Positions 1 through 8,612 of a stretch of DNA of 55,001 nt are shown here, one piece after another. Source of the stretch: Auritidibacter ignavus (GTDB lineage Bacteria > Actinomycetota > Actinomycetes > Actinomycetales > Micrococcaceae); assembly GCF_003703835.1 (NCBI RefSeq), contig NZ_RDQR01000018.1, forward strand, positions 1-55,001, given 5' to 3'. The notes under the pieces are model-generated. The model was not told the DNA's origin. It saw only the letters and a program-made list of their open reading frames with translations, and ran no database searches. A program made the translations under genes and the position numbers. Every line of letters begins with the position of its first letter. Within the stretch, counting starts at the first letter, position 1.

Positions 1-62
1 TCAAGGGAGTCGAGCCGGCAGAACGTCGTGAGATCAGGAGATGATAAAGTAAGCTTGGACAC
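1..62 (-). mobile_element. ISL3-family transposase, N-terminal fragment cut by the window edge
   Basis: Reading leftwards from a GTG at 62-60 gives VSKLTLSSPDLTTFCRLDSL, which then runs off the window. The block SSPDLTTFCRLD resembles the start of actinobacterial ISL3-family transposases, where a PDLTTF.RLD segment precedes the zinc-finger region. Only 20 residues are visible, so completeness cannot be judged. The ribosome-binding site is weak. A 17-bp hairpin stem (61-77 with 103-119) begins at the start codon. The element points away from pafC and appears to have replaced its 5' part. Confidence 0.6.
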
Positions 63-119
63 GTCGAGGTCTTTCGGATGGACTGTGTAAGAACTTCCAT
101 CATCGGAAGACCTCGACGT
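61..119. repeat. Imperfect 17-bp inverted repeat at the ISL3 end
   Basis: Bases 61-77 pair with 103-119; 15 pairs are Watson-Crick and two are G-T. The core arm ACGTCGAGGTCTT is perfect, with a loop of about 25 nt. It overlaps the transposase start codon and lies between that gene and the pafC remnant. It may be a transposase-binding or terminal structure, or a hairpin limiting read-in transcription. The exact element boundary and target duplication could not be fixed. Confidence 0.6.
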
Positions 120-180
120 CTATCCGGGCAGCGCCACGCCGTGTCCTGGAATCACTGATCCACACCCTCAATTACGAAGA

Positions 181-669
181 GCCCGATTACTGTTCTACCG
201 GCAACACACCTATGTGCAGGCCTGGTGTCGTCGTGCGAATGCCGAACGGTCCTTCCGGCTCGATCGGATCGGGCGTTTGGCCGAGACCGAGGACACCTTC
301 ACCCCACATGTGGCCTTGCACGCATTGGGCCTGCCCACCACCGGCGAGACGCATGATGACCATGAGACGTTGGTGGTGCAGTGCCTGTTCTCCTACCGTT
401 TGAAGGATCTGGTACCCACCTACGATCCTGTCCGTGTGGCCGAACTCGATGACGGTCGCGTGGTTGCGGAACTACGCATGCATTCGATGCGTGCTCTGCA
501 GGATCTGGTCACCTCCCACCCCGGAGAAATCCAGGTACTGGGCACCACACCACAGTCCCGTCGCGTGCGAGATGAGCTCGTCGAGCGCCTGGATGGAGCA
601 ATCGCCACCCAGCACCGTGCCATGACAAAGCAGGACTTTCTGTCACCGGTGACATCTAGATCGCTGTAG
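181..669 (+). pseudogene. pafC: pafC-like WYL-domain regulator, 3' remnant
   Basis: The frame ending at the TAG at 667-669 encodes the C-terminal half of a WYL-domain transcription regulator. It is recognisable from LLFYRQHTYVQAWCRR and SFRLDRIG (WYL core), followed by a WCX-like region. Full-length PafC proteins are about 320 residues with an N-terminal winged helix; only about 160 remain. Upstream of 181 the frame stays open to 91 but loses family resemblance, then meets the ISL3 fragment. The order pafC-tatA-tatC-helY is conserved in actinobacteria, where PafB and PafC together activate the LexA-independent DNA-damage response. The GTG at 214 could start an internal product, but the DNA-binding part is gone, so the gene is probably non-functional. 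Confidence 0.7.
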
Positions 670-699
670 ACTGTTCCACAGCTACGGAAAGGACGTGCC

Positions 700-996
700 A
701 TGTTACCTAAGGGTTGGCCACTGGTCATCGTTATCATTCTTATTCTTCTGCTGTTTGCAGCACCCAAATTGCCACAGTTGGCCCGCAATCTGGGCCAGTC
801 CATGCGCATTTTCCGCTCCGAGGTCAAGCAGATGAAAGATGAGGACCAGGACTCCGAGAAGTCCCAGTCCTCGCAGAAGGACTCCGCTGAGTCCGAGCAG
901 GGCTCCGATATCCGCGCCGTGGAAGGCACGGTGGTCGAAGACGAGCCGAAGCAACAGCACTCGGAACACACCGCTCAGAACAACAACCGCTCCTAA
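700..996 (+). CDS. tatA: Sec-independent protein translocase subunit TatA
   Basis: A 98-residue TatA/E-type protein of the twin-arginine export system. One hydrophobic segment (residues 7-20) is followed by an amphipathic helix containing KLPQLARNLGQSM, then a highly charged Glu/Lys/Ser-rich tail, the usual TatA plan. TatA oligomers form the membrane passage used by the TatC receptor for folded, RR-signal proteins. AAAGGA lies shortly before the ATG. tatC follows after 28 bp, so the two are probably co-transcribed. The long acidic tail is variable within the family. Confidence 0.93.
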   Translation: MLPKGWPLVIVIILILLLFAAPKLPQLARNLGQSMRIFRSEVKQMKDEDQDSEKSQSSQKDSAESEQGSDIRAVEGTVVEDEPKQQHSEHTAQNNNRS

Positions 997-1024
997 ATTT
1001 TTATCGGTGTGACTTTTCACGTCC

Positions 1025-1915
1025 ATGACTGAAAACTCCTCCTCCGACCCTGGTTCGAGTAGCACGAGCACCACCGGCAAAAAGAAGTCGCGCACCACCA
1101 CACGTCGCCGTCACAACCCCGAGGGGCAAATGCCCCTGAAGGCCCACCTCACAGAGCTCCGCAACCGCATCATCAAAGCAGGGCTCGCCCTGGTGGCCGG
1201 CACGATCGTGGGTTTTATCCTCTATCAGCCCACCTTCACGATGATCACCGAACCGGTGTCACGGTTAGACACCGCAGAGCATCCGGCCGAGGTCGTGTTT
1301 TCTTCGGTCGCTCAGCCGTTCGACATCATGTTGCAGGTCGCGCTTTTTACCGGTGTGGTGATCTCCAGCCCGATCTGGCTGTATCAGTTGTGGGCCTTCA
1401 TCATGCCGGGGCTGAAGAAAAACGAGAAGATCTACACGCTCGGTTTTCTCGCCGCGGCAATCCCGCTGTTCATCGGCGGGGTGGTGTTGGGCTGGGTCGC
1501 GTTGCCCCAGGCACTGTCTTTTTTCACCTCACTGACTCCGGAAGGTACCGCGCACCGGATTCAAGCCACCGTCTATATTCCCTTTGTGCTCCGGTTGTTG
1601 CTGGTCTTCGGGGTGGCCTTGGTGTTGCCGGTAATCTTGGTGGGTCTGAATATGGCCGGGGTGATCTCGGGCAAACAGATCCTGAAACAGTGGCGGATCT
1701 CGGTGATTGTCATCGCCGTGGTGGCAGCCATGACGGCCCCGGGCTCGGATGTGATCACCATGTTCTTCATGGGGCTGCCACTGACCATCTTGTTCTTTGT
1801 GGCCTTGGTGATCTGTCTGGTTAATGACAAGCGTCGGGTGAAGCGTCAGACCAAAAAACAACGACAGCTCGATGAGGAGATTCAGCGCGGGGCGAGGCCA
1901 CTAGGGGAACTTTAA
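1025..1915 (+). CDS. tatC: Sec-independent protein translocase subunit TatC
   Basis: A 296-residue polytopic membrane protein. After a basic cytoplasmic N-terminus (about 35 residues) comes the TatC signature LKAHLTELRNRI, then six predicted hydrophobic segments between about residues 45 and 265 and a charged C-terminal tail (RRVKRQTKKQRQ). TatC binds twin-arginine signal peptides and recruits TatA. Length and topology fit the actinobacterial family. No separate tatB is visible here. The stop is 23 bp before helY. Confidence 0.95.
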   Translation: MTENSSSDPGSSSTSTTGKKKSRTTTRRRHNPEGQMPLKAHLTELRNRIIKAGLALVAGTIVGFILYQPTFTMITEPVSRLDTAEHPAEVVFSSVAQPFDIMLQVALFTGVVISSPIWLYQLWAFIMPGLKKNEKIYTLGFLAAAIPLFIGGVVLGWVALPQALSFFTSLTPEGTAHRIQATVYIPFVLRLLLVFGVALVLPVILVGLNMAGVISGKQILKQWRISVIVIAVVAAMTAPGSDVITMFFMGLPLTILFFVALVICLVNDKRRVKRQTKKQRQLDEEIQRGARPLGEL

Positions 1916-1925
1916 TCGTTTCCCC

Positions 1926-1931
1926 TAGGCT
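1926..1931 (+). promoter_or_regulatory. Candidate -10 for leaderless helY transcript
   Basis: TAGGCT lies 7 nt before the ATG at 1939 with no Shine-Dalgarno between. The same CCTAGGCTG-N6-ATG arrangement recurs at 18610. The expected transcription start coincides with the start codon. The -35 is not recognisable. Confidence 0.5.
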
Positions 1932-1938
1932 GAATAGC

Positions 1939-4884
1939 ATGACCGAGGCAGATCAGCACTTATCACCCGCCGAACGCTATGCGCTGGATGCCAAGCGTCG
2001 ACGGCAAGCTCGCACTCCGCTCGGCGAGTTTTCCGCCTCACTGGGTTTTCAGCTCGATGAGTTCCAGCAACAAGCCTGTCAGTACCTGCAACAGGGCCAC
2101 TCGGTCTTGGTAGCTGCGCCCACCGGGGCGGGAAAAACCATCGTGGGAGAGTTCGCAATTCATCTCGCCCAGTCCTCGGGGCTCAAGGCTTTCTATACCA
2201 CCCCGATTAAAGCGCTCAGCAATCAGAAGTACACCGATCTGGTTCAGCGCTACGGAGCCGCGCAGGTGGGGCTACTCACCGGGGATGTGGCTCGCAACCC
2301 GGATGCTCCTATTGTCGTGATGACCACCGAAGTGTTACGTAATATGCTCTATGCCGACGCGGAGCCACTGAGAAATCTCGGCTACGTCGTCATGGATGAA
2401 GTCCACTACCTGGCCGACCGTTTCCGCGGTGCTGTGTGGGAAGAAGTCATTATCCATCTTCCCGAGCACGTTGCGTTAGTGTCGTTGTCGGCTACGGTCT
2501 CCAATGCCGAAGAGTTCGGCGCCTGGCTGGATACGGTGCGGGGTTCCACCAAGGTCGTGGTCTCCGAACACCGTCCGGTCCCACTCTGGCAACACGTCAT
2601 GGCCGGAAAGAATCTTTACGACCTGTTTGCCACCACCGGTGAAGGTGTGGAGAAACCCAAGCTCAATCCGGAGCTGGCGAAGATTGCCAGCGAACAGCAA
2701 CGAGCCGGTCAGCCCGCCCACTGGGGTAAACCCGGTTCCGGAAAACGCGGTCGCGGTGGCAAGAGAGGAAAGGGTGGCAAAGGAAGCGCATACCGCTTCC
2801 GCAACCACACCTCCCAGCACCGCCACAGTCCCGGCCCGCGCGCCCAGTCGATGGCTACACAGACCCGAACCTCCCGCCCAACGATGGTGCGGGTACTCGA
2901 ACGCGAAGCGCTGTTGCCCTGCATTACCTTCATCTTCTCCCGTGCCGGTTGTGATGCTGCGGTAGAACAGTGTCTGCAAACCGGCCTGGATTTGACCACT
3001 CCGGCAGAAAAACGCGCCATTGAGGATCTGGTTGACCAAGCCGGAGCGACGCTACCCGAGCACGACCGTGACGTGCTGGGCTTTTGGGGGTGGCGCGATG
3101 GCCTGAAACGTGGTTTCGCCGCCCACCATGCCGGCATGTTGCCACCGTTCAAAGAGGTGGTGGAGGAACTGTTCGCCGCCGGGCTGGTCAAGGTCGTGTT
3201 CGCCACCGAAACCCTGGCGTTGGGCATTAATATGCCAGCCCGTACGGTGGTGTTAGAGAAGTTGGTGAAGTTCAATGGTGAAACCCACGCACCCATCACG
3301 CCGGGGGAGTACACCCAGCTGACCGGGCGAGCTGGACGACGTGGCATTGACATTGAGGGTCACGCGGTGGTGATGTGGTCCGACCACCGGTTCGAACCTC
3401 ATCAGGTGGTCGGGTTAGCCTCGCGTCGCACCTACCCGCTGAATTCCTCGTTCAAGCCCACCTACAATATGGCCGTAAACTTATTGGCGGTCTACGGTCT
3501 CGATACTGCCCGGGGGATTCTGGAGTCGTCGTTCGCCCAGTTCCAGGCCGACCGGTCCGTGGTGGGTCTGGCCCAACAGGTCAAAGAACAAGAAAAGTCC
3601 TTAGAGGGATACCGGCAGGCGATGAGCTGTCATCTGGGGGACTTCACCGAGTATGCTGCCCTCCGCCGAGAGCTGGCCGCGGCTGAAAAATCTGCGTCCC
3701 GGGTGAAAAAACGTGCCCGGCGCGATGCTGAAGAACAATCCTTGACCCGGTTGGTGGTTGGCGACATTATCGAGGTCACAGGCCCCCGGAAATTCGGGGT
3801 GTGTACCGTGGTCTCCACCGCCGGCAACCCCCATAACCCCCGAGTTGCGGTCATTACCCATAAGGGGCAGTTTCGCCGGGTCGGCACTGATGATCTCGCG
3901 GAACCGGTGGAACCGATCGGGTCGGTGAATTTGCCCAAGAATCTGCTCACCAAGACTCCCACGCAACGCAAAACGATTGCCTCCTGGGCTCGCGAAGCCC
4001 TGCGCCGGAATCAGAAACCTCGGCCGCGCGAAGAAATCACCGGGTTCCGGTACCGGGATGAATCCGCGATCGAACGCGTCGAACAGTTGCGGGCGATGTT
4101 GCGCGCCCATCCATGCGATACCTGTGCCGACCGAGAAGAACACGCCCGCTGGGCCAACCGGTGGGCCACGTTGCGCTCTGAAACCGACCGGTTGATCTCC
4201 ACAATCGACTCGCGGACCAACACGATTGCCACCACCTTCGAACGCATCCTGGGCTTGTTGGCCGATTACGACTACGTCGATCTGGAAACCGAGACGCTCA
4301 CCAAACCCGGACACGTCCTGCGCCGGATCTATGGGGAACGTGACCTGTTGACCGCATTGTTGCTTCAAGACGGGGTGACTGACACCATGTCGCCCGAAGA
4401 CCTAGCCGGGCTGGCGGCGCTGTTGGTATTTGAGGGCCCCGAGGAGGAATTGATCGTCCAACCCGATATGCCCACCCCGGCACTGACCGAGGCGCTGGAT
4501 GCCAGCGACGCGATCTGGTACCAGCTCCAAGATGCCGAGTCACAAGCCAGTCTGAAAGTCACTCCGCAACCGCACCCGGGGTTGGTGTGGCCAGTCTTCC
4601 GGTGGGTTCGCGGTCAATCGTTGACCCTGTGCCTGTCCGGCACCACGCTAGCGGCCGGAGACTTTGTCCGGTGGGCCCGGCAAGTGATCGATATGCTGGA
4701 CCAGCTGGCGAAGGCCAGCCCGGATGCGGATTTTTCCCGGCGGTGCTTTAAAGCCAAGGACCTGGTTAATCGCGGCATCGTCTCCTACTCCGCCAGCCCC
4801 GACCCGCTGGGGGAGGATGGCCCCGACCCGCTCGATTCCCTGGAGTCGGACGAACCTACTGGGACCACCGATGAGACCCGCTGA
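1939..4884 (+). CDS. helY: DEAD/DEVH-box RNA helicase, HelY/Mtr4-like
   Basis: A 981-residue superfamily 2 helicase of the Ski2/Mtr4 type. Walker A APTGAGKT is at residues 60-67, the DEVH Walker B at 153-156, SAT (motif III) at 184-186, and motif VI QLTGRAGRRG at about 457-466. A Lys/Arg/Gly-rich insert separates the two RecA domains, at about residues 265-300. The long C-terminal part with a CDTC pair fits the helical and DSHCT-like domains. The position directly after tatC matches mycobacterial helY. It probably remodels RNA, perhaps in RNA decay or rRNA processing; the substrate is inferred. An amidohydrolase homologue follows after 21 bp. Confidence 0.92.
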   Translation: MTEADQHLSPAERYALDAKRRRQARTPLGEFSASLGFQLDEFQQQACQYLQQGHSVLVAAPTGAGKTIVGEFAIHLAQSSGLKAFYTTPIKALSNQKYTDLVQRYGAAQVGLLTGDVARNPDAPIVVMTTEVLRNMLYADAEPLRNLGYVVMDEVHYLADRFRGAVWEEVIIHLPEHVALVSLSATVSNAEEFGAWLDTVRGSTKVVVSEHRPVPLWQHVMAGKNLYDLFATTGEGVEKPKLNPELAKIASEQQRAGQPAHWGKPGSGKRGRGGKRGKGGKGSAYRFRNHTSQHRHSPGPRAQSMATQTRTSRPTMVRVLEREALLPCITFIFSRAGCDAAVEQCLQTGLDLTTPAEKRAIEDLVDQAGATLPEHDRDVLGFWGWRDGLKRGFAAHHAGMLPPFKEVVEELFAAGLVKVVFATETLALGINMPARTVVLEKLVKFNGETHAPITPGEYTQLTGRAGRRGIDIEGHAVVMWSDHRFEPHQVVGLASRRTYPLNSSFKPTYNMAVNLLAVYGLDTARGILESSFAQFQADRSVVGLAQQVKEQEKSLEGYRQAMSCHLGDFTEYAALRRELAAAEKSASRVKKRARRDAEEQSLTRLVVGDIIEVTGPRKFGVCTVVSTAGNPHNPRVAVITHKGQFRRVGTDDLAEPVEPIGSVNLPKNLLTKTPTQRKTIASWAREALRRNQKPRPREEITGFRYRDESAIERVEQLRAMLRAHPCDTCADREEHARWANRWATLRSETDRLISTIDSRTNTIATTFERILGLLADYDYVDLETETLTKPGHVLRRIYGERDLLTALLLQDGVTDTMSPEDLAGLAALLVFEGPEEELIVQPDMPTPALTEALDASDAIWYQLQDAESQASLKVTPQPHPGLVWPVFRWVRGQSLTLCLSGTTLAAGDFVRWARQVIDMLDQLAKASPDADFSRRCFKAKDLVNRGIVSYSASPDPLGEDGPDPLDSLESDEPTGTTDETR

Positions 4885-4905
4885 GAACAGGAGAGAGAAC
4901 ACGCT

Positions 4906-5934
4906 ATGAGCCTGCTACTGCGTAACGGCTTCATCCACACCGCTGATGACCCTTTTGCCACCGCGGTGCTCATTGAGGATCAGACCATCTCCTGGGTGGG
5001 GTCCGAGGAAACCGCTGACGCGATGGTCAAGGCCACTACCGACCCCGAGCCCACTGTCGAAGTGGACTTGGCAGGAGCCTTGGTGGTGCCAGCTTTCATC
5101 GATGGTCTGAGTACTCAGGCCCCCGACGTGACCACCGGATCCGAAGACCGGCAACTGGTGTCGATGACGACCGAGGCGGAATCGGTGGAGGACCACAATG
5201 CGGTGGTACGCTACGGTCCGATCGGCTCTGTAGCCCCACAGTGGTGGATCCCTCACCAGGAGATCGATGACGGGTTGACCCAGTTGCTCGAACACAGTGA
5301 CCGGACACCGGCGGTGCAGGCGTTGATCGGCTCGAGGTCACCACACGAGTTGGATACGATTCTGTCTCGACTCGAAGGAGCCGATGCCGGTTGGCTAATG
5401 CGGGCCCGCCACCGGGTAGTGGCCAATCACCCGCTCAGCGCCGAGCAGATTCAGCGCATGCGAGCAACACAGTTGTCGTTGACTGTCACACCGCTCTGCT
5501 CGGACACACCCGAATTGCAGGCGCCGCTGGCCGATGTGGTCGCAGCCGGCATCCACCTCAGCCTGGGTTCCGGGGATGATGAAGCCAGCCACGAGAATAT
5601 GTGGCGGGTCGTCACCGCAGCGGTGGAACACCCAGACCCCGCCCAGCGACTATCCACCCGGGCAGCCTTTCATGCGGTGACTCGCAACGGGGTACGGGTT
5701 TTGCCCTCGGTGATCTCCCAGCGGTTATTCCAGCACGGTCGGATTAGGGTCGGCTCACCGGCGCGGTTGGGTGTCTACACCGGGACCGAGCTGGGCGTGC
5801 AAGTGCCGGATGAATCCAGCGCCCAATTTTCCACAGATGCCCGGGCCGGCTCGGCGTTATTGCCGATCGTGGATTCCGCTACCCCCTTGCCGCAGCGCCA
5901 GGCCACTGTGGTGGGAGAGGACTACCGGGGGTGA
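4906..5934 (+). CDS. Amidohydrolase-superfamily homologue lacking the metal site
   Basis: A 342-residue protein that starts like cyclic amidohydrolases (LLLRNGFIHTADDPFATAV) with the small beta-sandwich domain. It reaches the usual metal-ligand strand as LVVPAFIDGLSTQ, where active members have a GxxDxHxH motif. No HxH is present there and the later His and Asp ligands are not evident. The C-terminus returns to the sandwich (RVGSPARLGVYTG). It is read after helY, with AGGAGA before the ATG, and precedes ppm1. The fold is probably retained but metal-dependent hydrolysis is unlikely, so a structural or binding role is possible. An annotation as an active deaminase or imidazolonepropionase would not be supported. 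Confidence 0.7.
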   Translation: MSLLLRNGFIHTADDPFATAVLIEDQTISWVGSEETADAMVKATTDPEPTVEVDLAGALVVPAFIDGLSTQAPDVTTGSEDRQLVSMTTEAESVEDHNAVVRYGPIGSVAPQWWIPHQEIDDGLTQLLEHSDRTPAVQALIGSRSPHELDTILSRLEGADAGWLMRARHRVVANHPLSAEQIQRMRATQLSLTVTPLCSDTPELQAPLADVVAAGIHLSLGSGDDEASHENMWRVVTAAVEHPDPAQRLSTRAAFHAVTRNGVRVLPSVISQRLFQHGRIRVGSPARLGVYTGTELGVQVPDESSAQFSTDARAGSALLPIVDSATPLPQRQATVVGEDYRG

Positions 5935-5978
5935 CGGGGACGCAAGCTCAGCTACCACGAGAAGAGAACACTCCGCGC

Positions 5979-5984
5979 TATACT
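5979..5984 (+). promoter_or_regulatory. Candidate -10 (TATACT) upstream of ppm1
   Basis: TATACT lies about 40 bp before the ppm1 ATG in the 90-bp gap after the amidohydrolase homologue. No good -35 is visible. It suggests ppm1 has its own promoter. Confidence 0.4.
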
Positions 5985-6024
5985 CATGCGAGGAGAAGTC
6001 CAGCACGGCTAATCGAGGAGAGCC

Positions 6025-6759
6025 ATGAAAGTACTGACCATCATCCCAACCTATAACGAGGCAGAATCCTTGCCCGGAACTCTGCAGCGCGTGCGAGTGG
6101 CTAACCCCGAGGTGGATGTCTTAGTGGTCGACGATAATTCTCCCGACGGCACCGGCGAGTGGGCCGATGAGCAGGCAACTCAGGACTCTCAGCTCCACGT
6201 GTTACACCGCACCGAAAAGAACGGGCTAGGTGGGGCCTATTTGGCTGGTTTCGCCTGGGGCCTGGAGCGTGGCTACGACGTGCTGGTGGAAATGGACGCC
6301 GACGGCTCCCACCAGCCTGAACAATTGCACCGGCTCCTAGACGCGGTCAATCAGGCTGATCTGGTGATCGGTTCGCGCCGGGTGCCCGGTGGCAAGATGG
6401 TCAACTGGCCTTGGTACCGCAAGCTGATTTCGATGGGTGGTTCGGTATACCCACGAATTCTCTTGGGGCTAAAACTCACCGATATCACCGCCGGTTACCG
6501 CGCCTACCGTGCTGACACGCTTCGGGAGCTTGACTTGGATGCTGTCCAGTCCAAGGGGTATGGCTTTCAAGTGGACATGACCTTCCGCACCGCGCTGGCC
6601 GGTAAGCGTATCGTTGAGGTGCCCATTACCTTCGTTGAGCGCGAGTTCGGCGAGTCCAAGATGAGTGGCAATATCATCACCGAAGCACTGGTAAATGTCA
6701 CCAAGTGGGGTGTGCAGGCTCGCTGGGAGACCGCCAAGAAAAAACTCGGCCTGAACTAA
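6025..6759 (+). CDS. ppm1: Polyprenol monophosphomannose synthase
   Basis: A 244-residue GT2-family (GT-A fold) glycosyltransferase. The N-terminus [12 protein letters not shown] and [16 protein letters not shown] carry the nucleotide-binding Asp residues. [12 protein letters not shown] at about residue 90 is the DxD-like metal motif, and [10 protein letters not shown] fits DPM1/Ppm1 enzymes. It should move mannose from GDP-mannose to polyprenyl phosphate on the inner face of the membrane, making the donor for lipoglycan and glycoprotein mannosylation. There is no membrane segment and no fused lipoprotein N-acyltransferase domain, which some actinobacteria have. GAGGAGAG precedes the ATG. It is convergent with rbpA. 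Confidence 0.9.
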   Translation: MKVLTIIPTYNEAESLPGTLQRVRVANPEVDVLVVDDNSPDGTGEWADEQATQDSQLHVLHRTEKNGLGGAYLAGFAWGLERGYDVLVEMDADGSHQPEQLHRLLDAVNQADLVIGSRRVPGGKMVNWPWYRKLISMGGSVYPRILLGLKLTDITAGYRAYRADTLRELDLDAVQSKGYGFQVDMTFRTALAGKRIVEVPITFVEREFGESKMSGNIITEALVNVTKWGVQARWETAKKKLGLN

Positions 6760-6834
6760 ATTCACTGCCAAGAGCCAAGAGCTGAGACACCCCTCCCTTA
6801 AGCACCACGCAGGAGTGAGAAAGGGTGCCTGTCG

Positions 6835-7182
6835 CTACGGCAGTGGCTCTTCACCACGACGTTCCCGCAGGGCATTCAGCCGTTGTTTGAGCGATTCTTC
6901 GAGTTCTTCGATACTACGACGCTCCAGCAACATATCCCAGTGGGTCCGCACCGGTTTGGAGTTGTCTTCGACGTGCTGTTCACCGTTGACCAGCCGCGCC
7001 TCTTTACCGGTTTTTGTGGTCCAGGTGGGGGGAACTTCAGCTTCAGCGGCGAAGGTGACAATGACGGTTTCACCGTCTTCGCAACGGTACTCCACCCGCT
7101 GTCGGGCTGCCGGCTCCACACCGGCTTCAGTTTCCATGGACTGCGAACCTAGCCGCATCCCGCGAAGACTGCGATCACTCAT
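6835..7182 (-). CDS. rbpA: RNA polymerase-binding protein RbpA
   Basis: A 115-residue RbpA, the actinobacterial transcription activator that holds principal sigma factors on RNA polymerase and stabilises the open complex. The N-terminal tail carries RGMRLGSQSMETE. The core has the RVEYRC...GETVIVTF beta strands. The C-terminal helix THWDMLLERRSIEELEE is the sigma-interaction domain. It is encoded opposite ppm1 with a 75-bp gap. Length and all blocks match the family. It is relevant to the many extended or leaderless -10 promoters in this window. Confidence 0.95.
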   Translation of the reverse strand: MSDRSLRGMRLGSQSMETEAGVEPAARQRVEYRCEDGETVIVTFAAEAEVPPTWTTKTGKEARLVNGEQHVEDNSKPVRTHWDMLLERRSIEELEESLKQRLNALRERRGEEPLP

Positions 7183-7259
7183 CCAATAACTCCTCTATAT
7201 CAACCTCAGTGGTGCTACCGCTGGCCCGGCAGAACACCGGCGCAAACTACCACTATAGA

Positions 7260-8492
7260 TCATTGCTGATCGTCAGCACGACCGGCCTGCGGTGGATGGG
7301 GCGGACGGGCCGGCAGTCCATCCGCAGTGAAATCAGGCTCGGCCAAGGCCTCTTCCAAGCTGGTGTGCGACAGCTTGGGAGCCTTGGGAGCGTGCTCAGC
7401 AACCTCAGCGGCAGTAGTCGGCCGGGGCTTACGCCGGGCGCGACGCTGTTCGGACTCTGCAGTTCCAGCGGAGTCATGCTCCGAAGTACGCGGGGTCCAA
7501 GTAGTCTCAGCGCCATCGGCCGAGGAATTATTCCCGGTCCCGGTCTGAGGTGTCGACTGAGAACCATTCTGGTCGGTGGAGTTTCTCGGGCCAACGGGAT
7601 CGCCACTGGGTCCGGGAACATGGAAACCGCCAGCAATATTCTTCAACGCGTCAGTCAGTTCAGACGGGATGATCCACATCTTATTGGAGTCGCCTTCGGC
7701 CAGTTTGGGCAAAGTTTGCAAGTACTGGTAGGCCAACAGATCCTGATCCGGGCGACCGGCGTGGATGGCCTCGAATACCGTGGTGATGGCCTCAGCTTCG
7801 GCGTTGGCACGCAAGATTCTGGCCTGGGCCTCACCTTCAGCAGCCAGCACCGAAGCCTCGCGATTACCTTCCGCGGTCAAGATCTCGGATTGCTTTTCAC
7901 CCTCAGCGGTGAGAATCGCGGCACGACGATCACGCTCTGCGCGCATCTGCTTTTCCATCGAGTCCTGAATTGAGGGCGGGGGATCGATAGCTTTCAGCTC
8001 TACACGAGAGACCCGGAGCCCCCATTTGCTGGTGGCTTCATCCAGCACGCCACGCAACTGAGTGTTAATCGAATCGCGGGAGGTCAGTGCCTGTTCGAGG
8101 TTGAGACCACCTACCACGTTGCGGAGCGTGGTTGTGGCCAGGTTTTCCACGGCGTGAATGTAGTTGGCAATCCCGTAGGTGGCGCGGTTAGGGTCGGTGA
8201 CCTGGAAATATACCACCGTGTCAATGGAGACCACCAGGTTGTCCTCGGTGATGACCGGTTGTGGCGGGAAGGAGACCACCTGTTCACGCATATCAATCAG
8301 CGGTAGCATCCGGTCGATGATCGGTACCAGCATGGTCAGGCCCGCTCCTTGAGTACGCTGGTACTTCCCCAAGCGTTCCACGATGCCCGCGCGAGCCTGG
8401 GGGACGATTTTGATGGCACTCGCCAGTACCGCGATGATCACGATGGCCAAGATGATCATCACGACGACAAGAATGATTTCTCCGGCACTCAT
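7260..8492 (-). CDS. SPFH/band-7 (stomatin-like) membrane protein
   Basis: A 410-residue protein with an N-terminal membrane anchor (residues 5-27), then a stomatin-type SPFH domain (KIVPQARAGIVERLGKYQ, then YFQVTDPNRATYGI). A long helical flotillin-like stretch carries AEGEKQSEILTAEGNREA-type repeats, followed by a conserved NKMWIIPSEL block. The last 100 or so residues are Pro/Ser/Thr-rich and low complexity. Such proteins form oligomeric membrane rings and are commonly paired with NfeD, as here: nfeD lies just upstream on the same strand. The likely role is membrane microdomain organisation or protease scaffolding; the precise function is unknown. Confidence 0.9.
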   Translation of the reverse strand: MSAGEIILVVVMIILAIVIIAVLASAIKIVPQARAGIVERLGKYQRTQGAGLTMLVPIIDRMLPLIDMREQVVSFPPQPVITEDNLVVSIDTVVYFQVTDPNRATYGIANYIHAVENLATTTLRNVVGGLNLEQALTSRDSINTQLRGVLDEATSKWGLRVSRVELKAIDPPPSIQDSMEKQMRAERDRRAAILTAEGEKQSEILTAEGNREASVLAAEGEAQARILRANAEAEAITTVFEAIHAGRPDQDLLAYQYLQTLPKLAEGDSNKMWIIPSELTDALKNIAGGFHVPGPSGDPVGPRNSTDQNGSQSTPQTGTGNNSSADGAETTWTPRTSEHDSAGTAESEQRRARRKPRPTTAAEVAEHAPKAPKLSHTSLEEALAEPDFTADGLPARPPHPPQAGRADDQQ

Positions 8493-8612
8493 AGTTCCTC
8501 CGGGATGAGTTTGTTGGGGCCTTTCAATTGTTCAACGCAATGAACGCTTTAGGGTGACAGATCTAACACGAGTATAGCGAGACCTCGCAGACGGGCATAG
8601 CCACCGCACGGC

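Noticed and set aside
420-971. Long minus-strand frame across the pafC remnant and tatA
   Set aside because: Antisense shadow of high-GC coding DNA; the plus frames carry recognisable WYL and TatA features.
3601-4368. Minus-strand frame inside helY
   Set aside because: Lies wholly within the helicase gene, low complexity, no domain.
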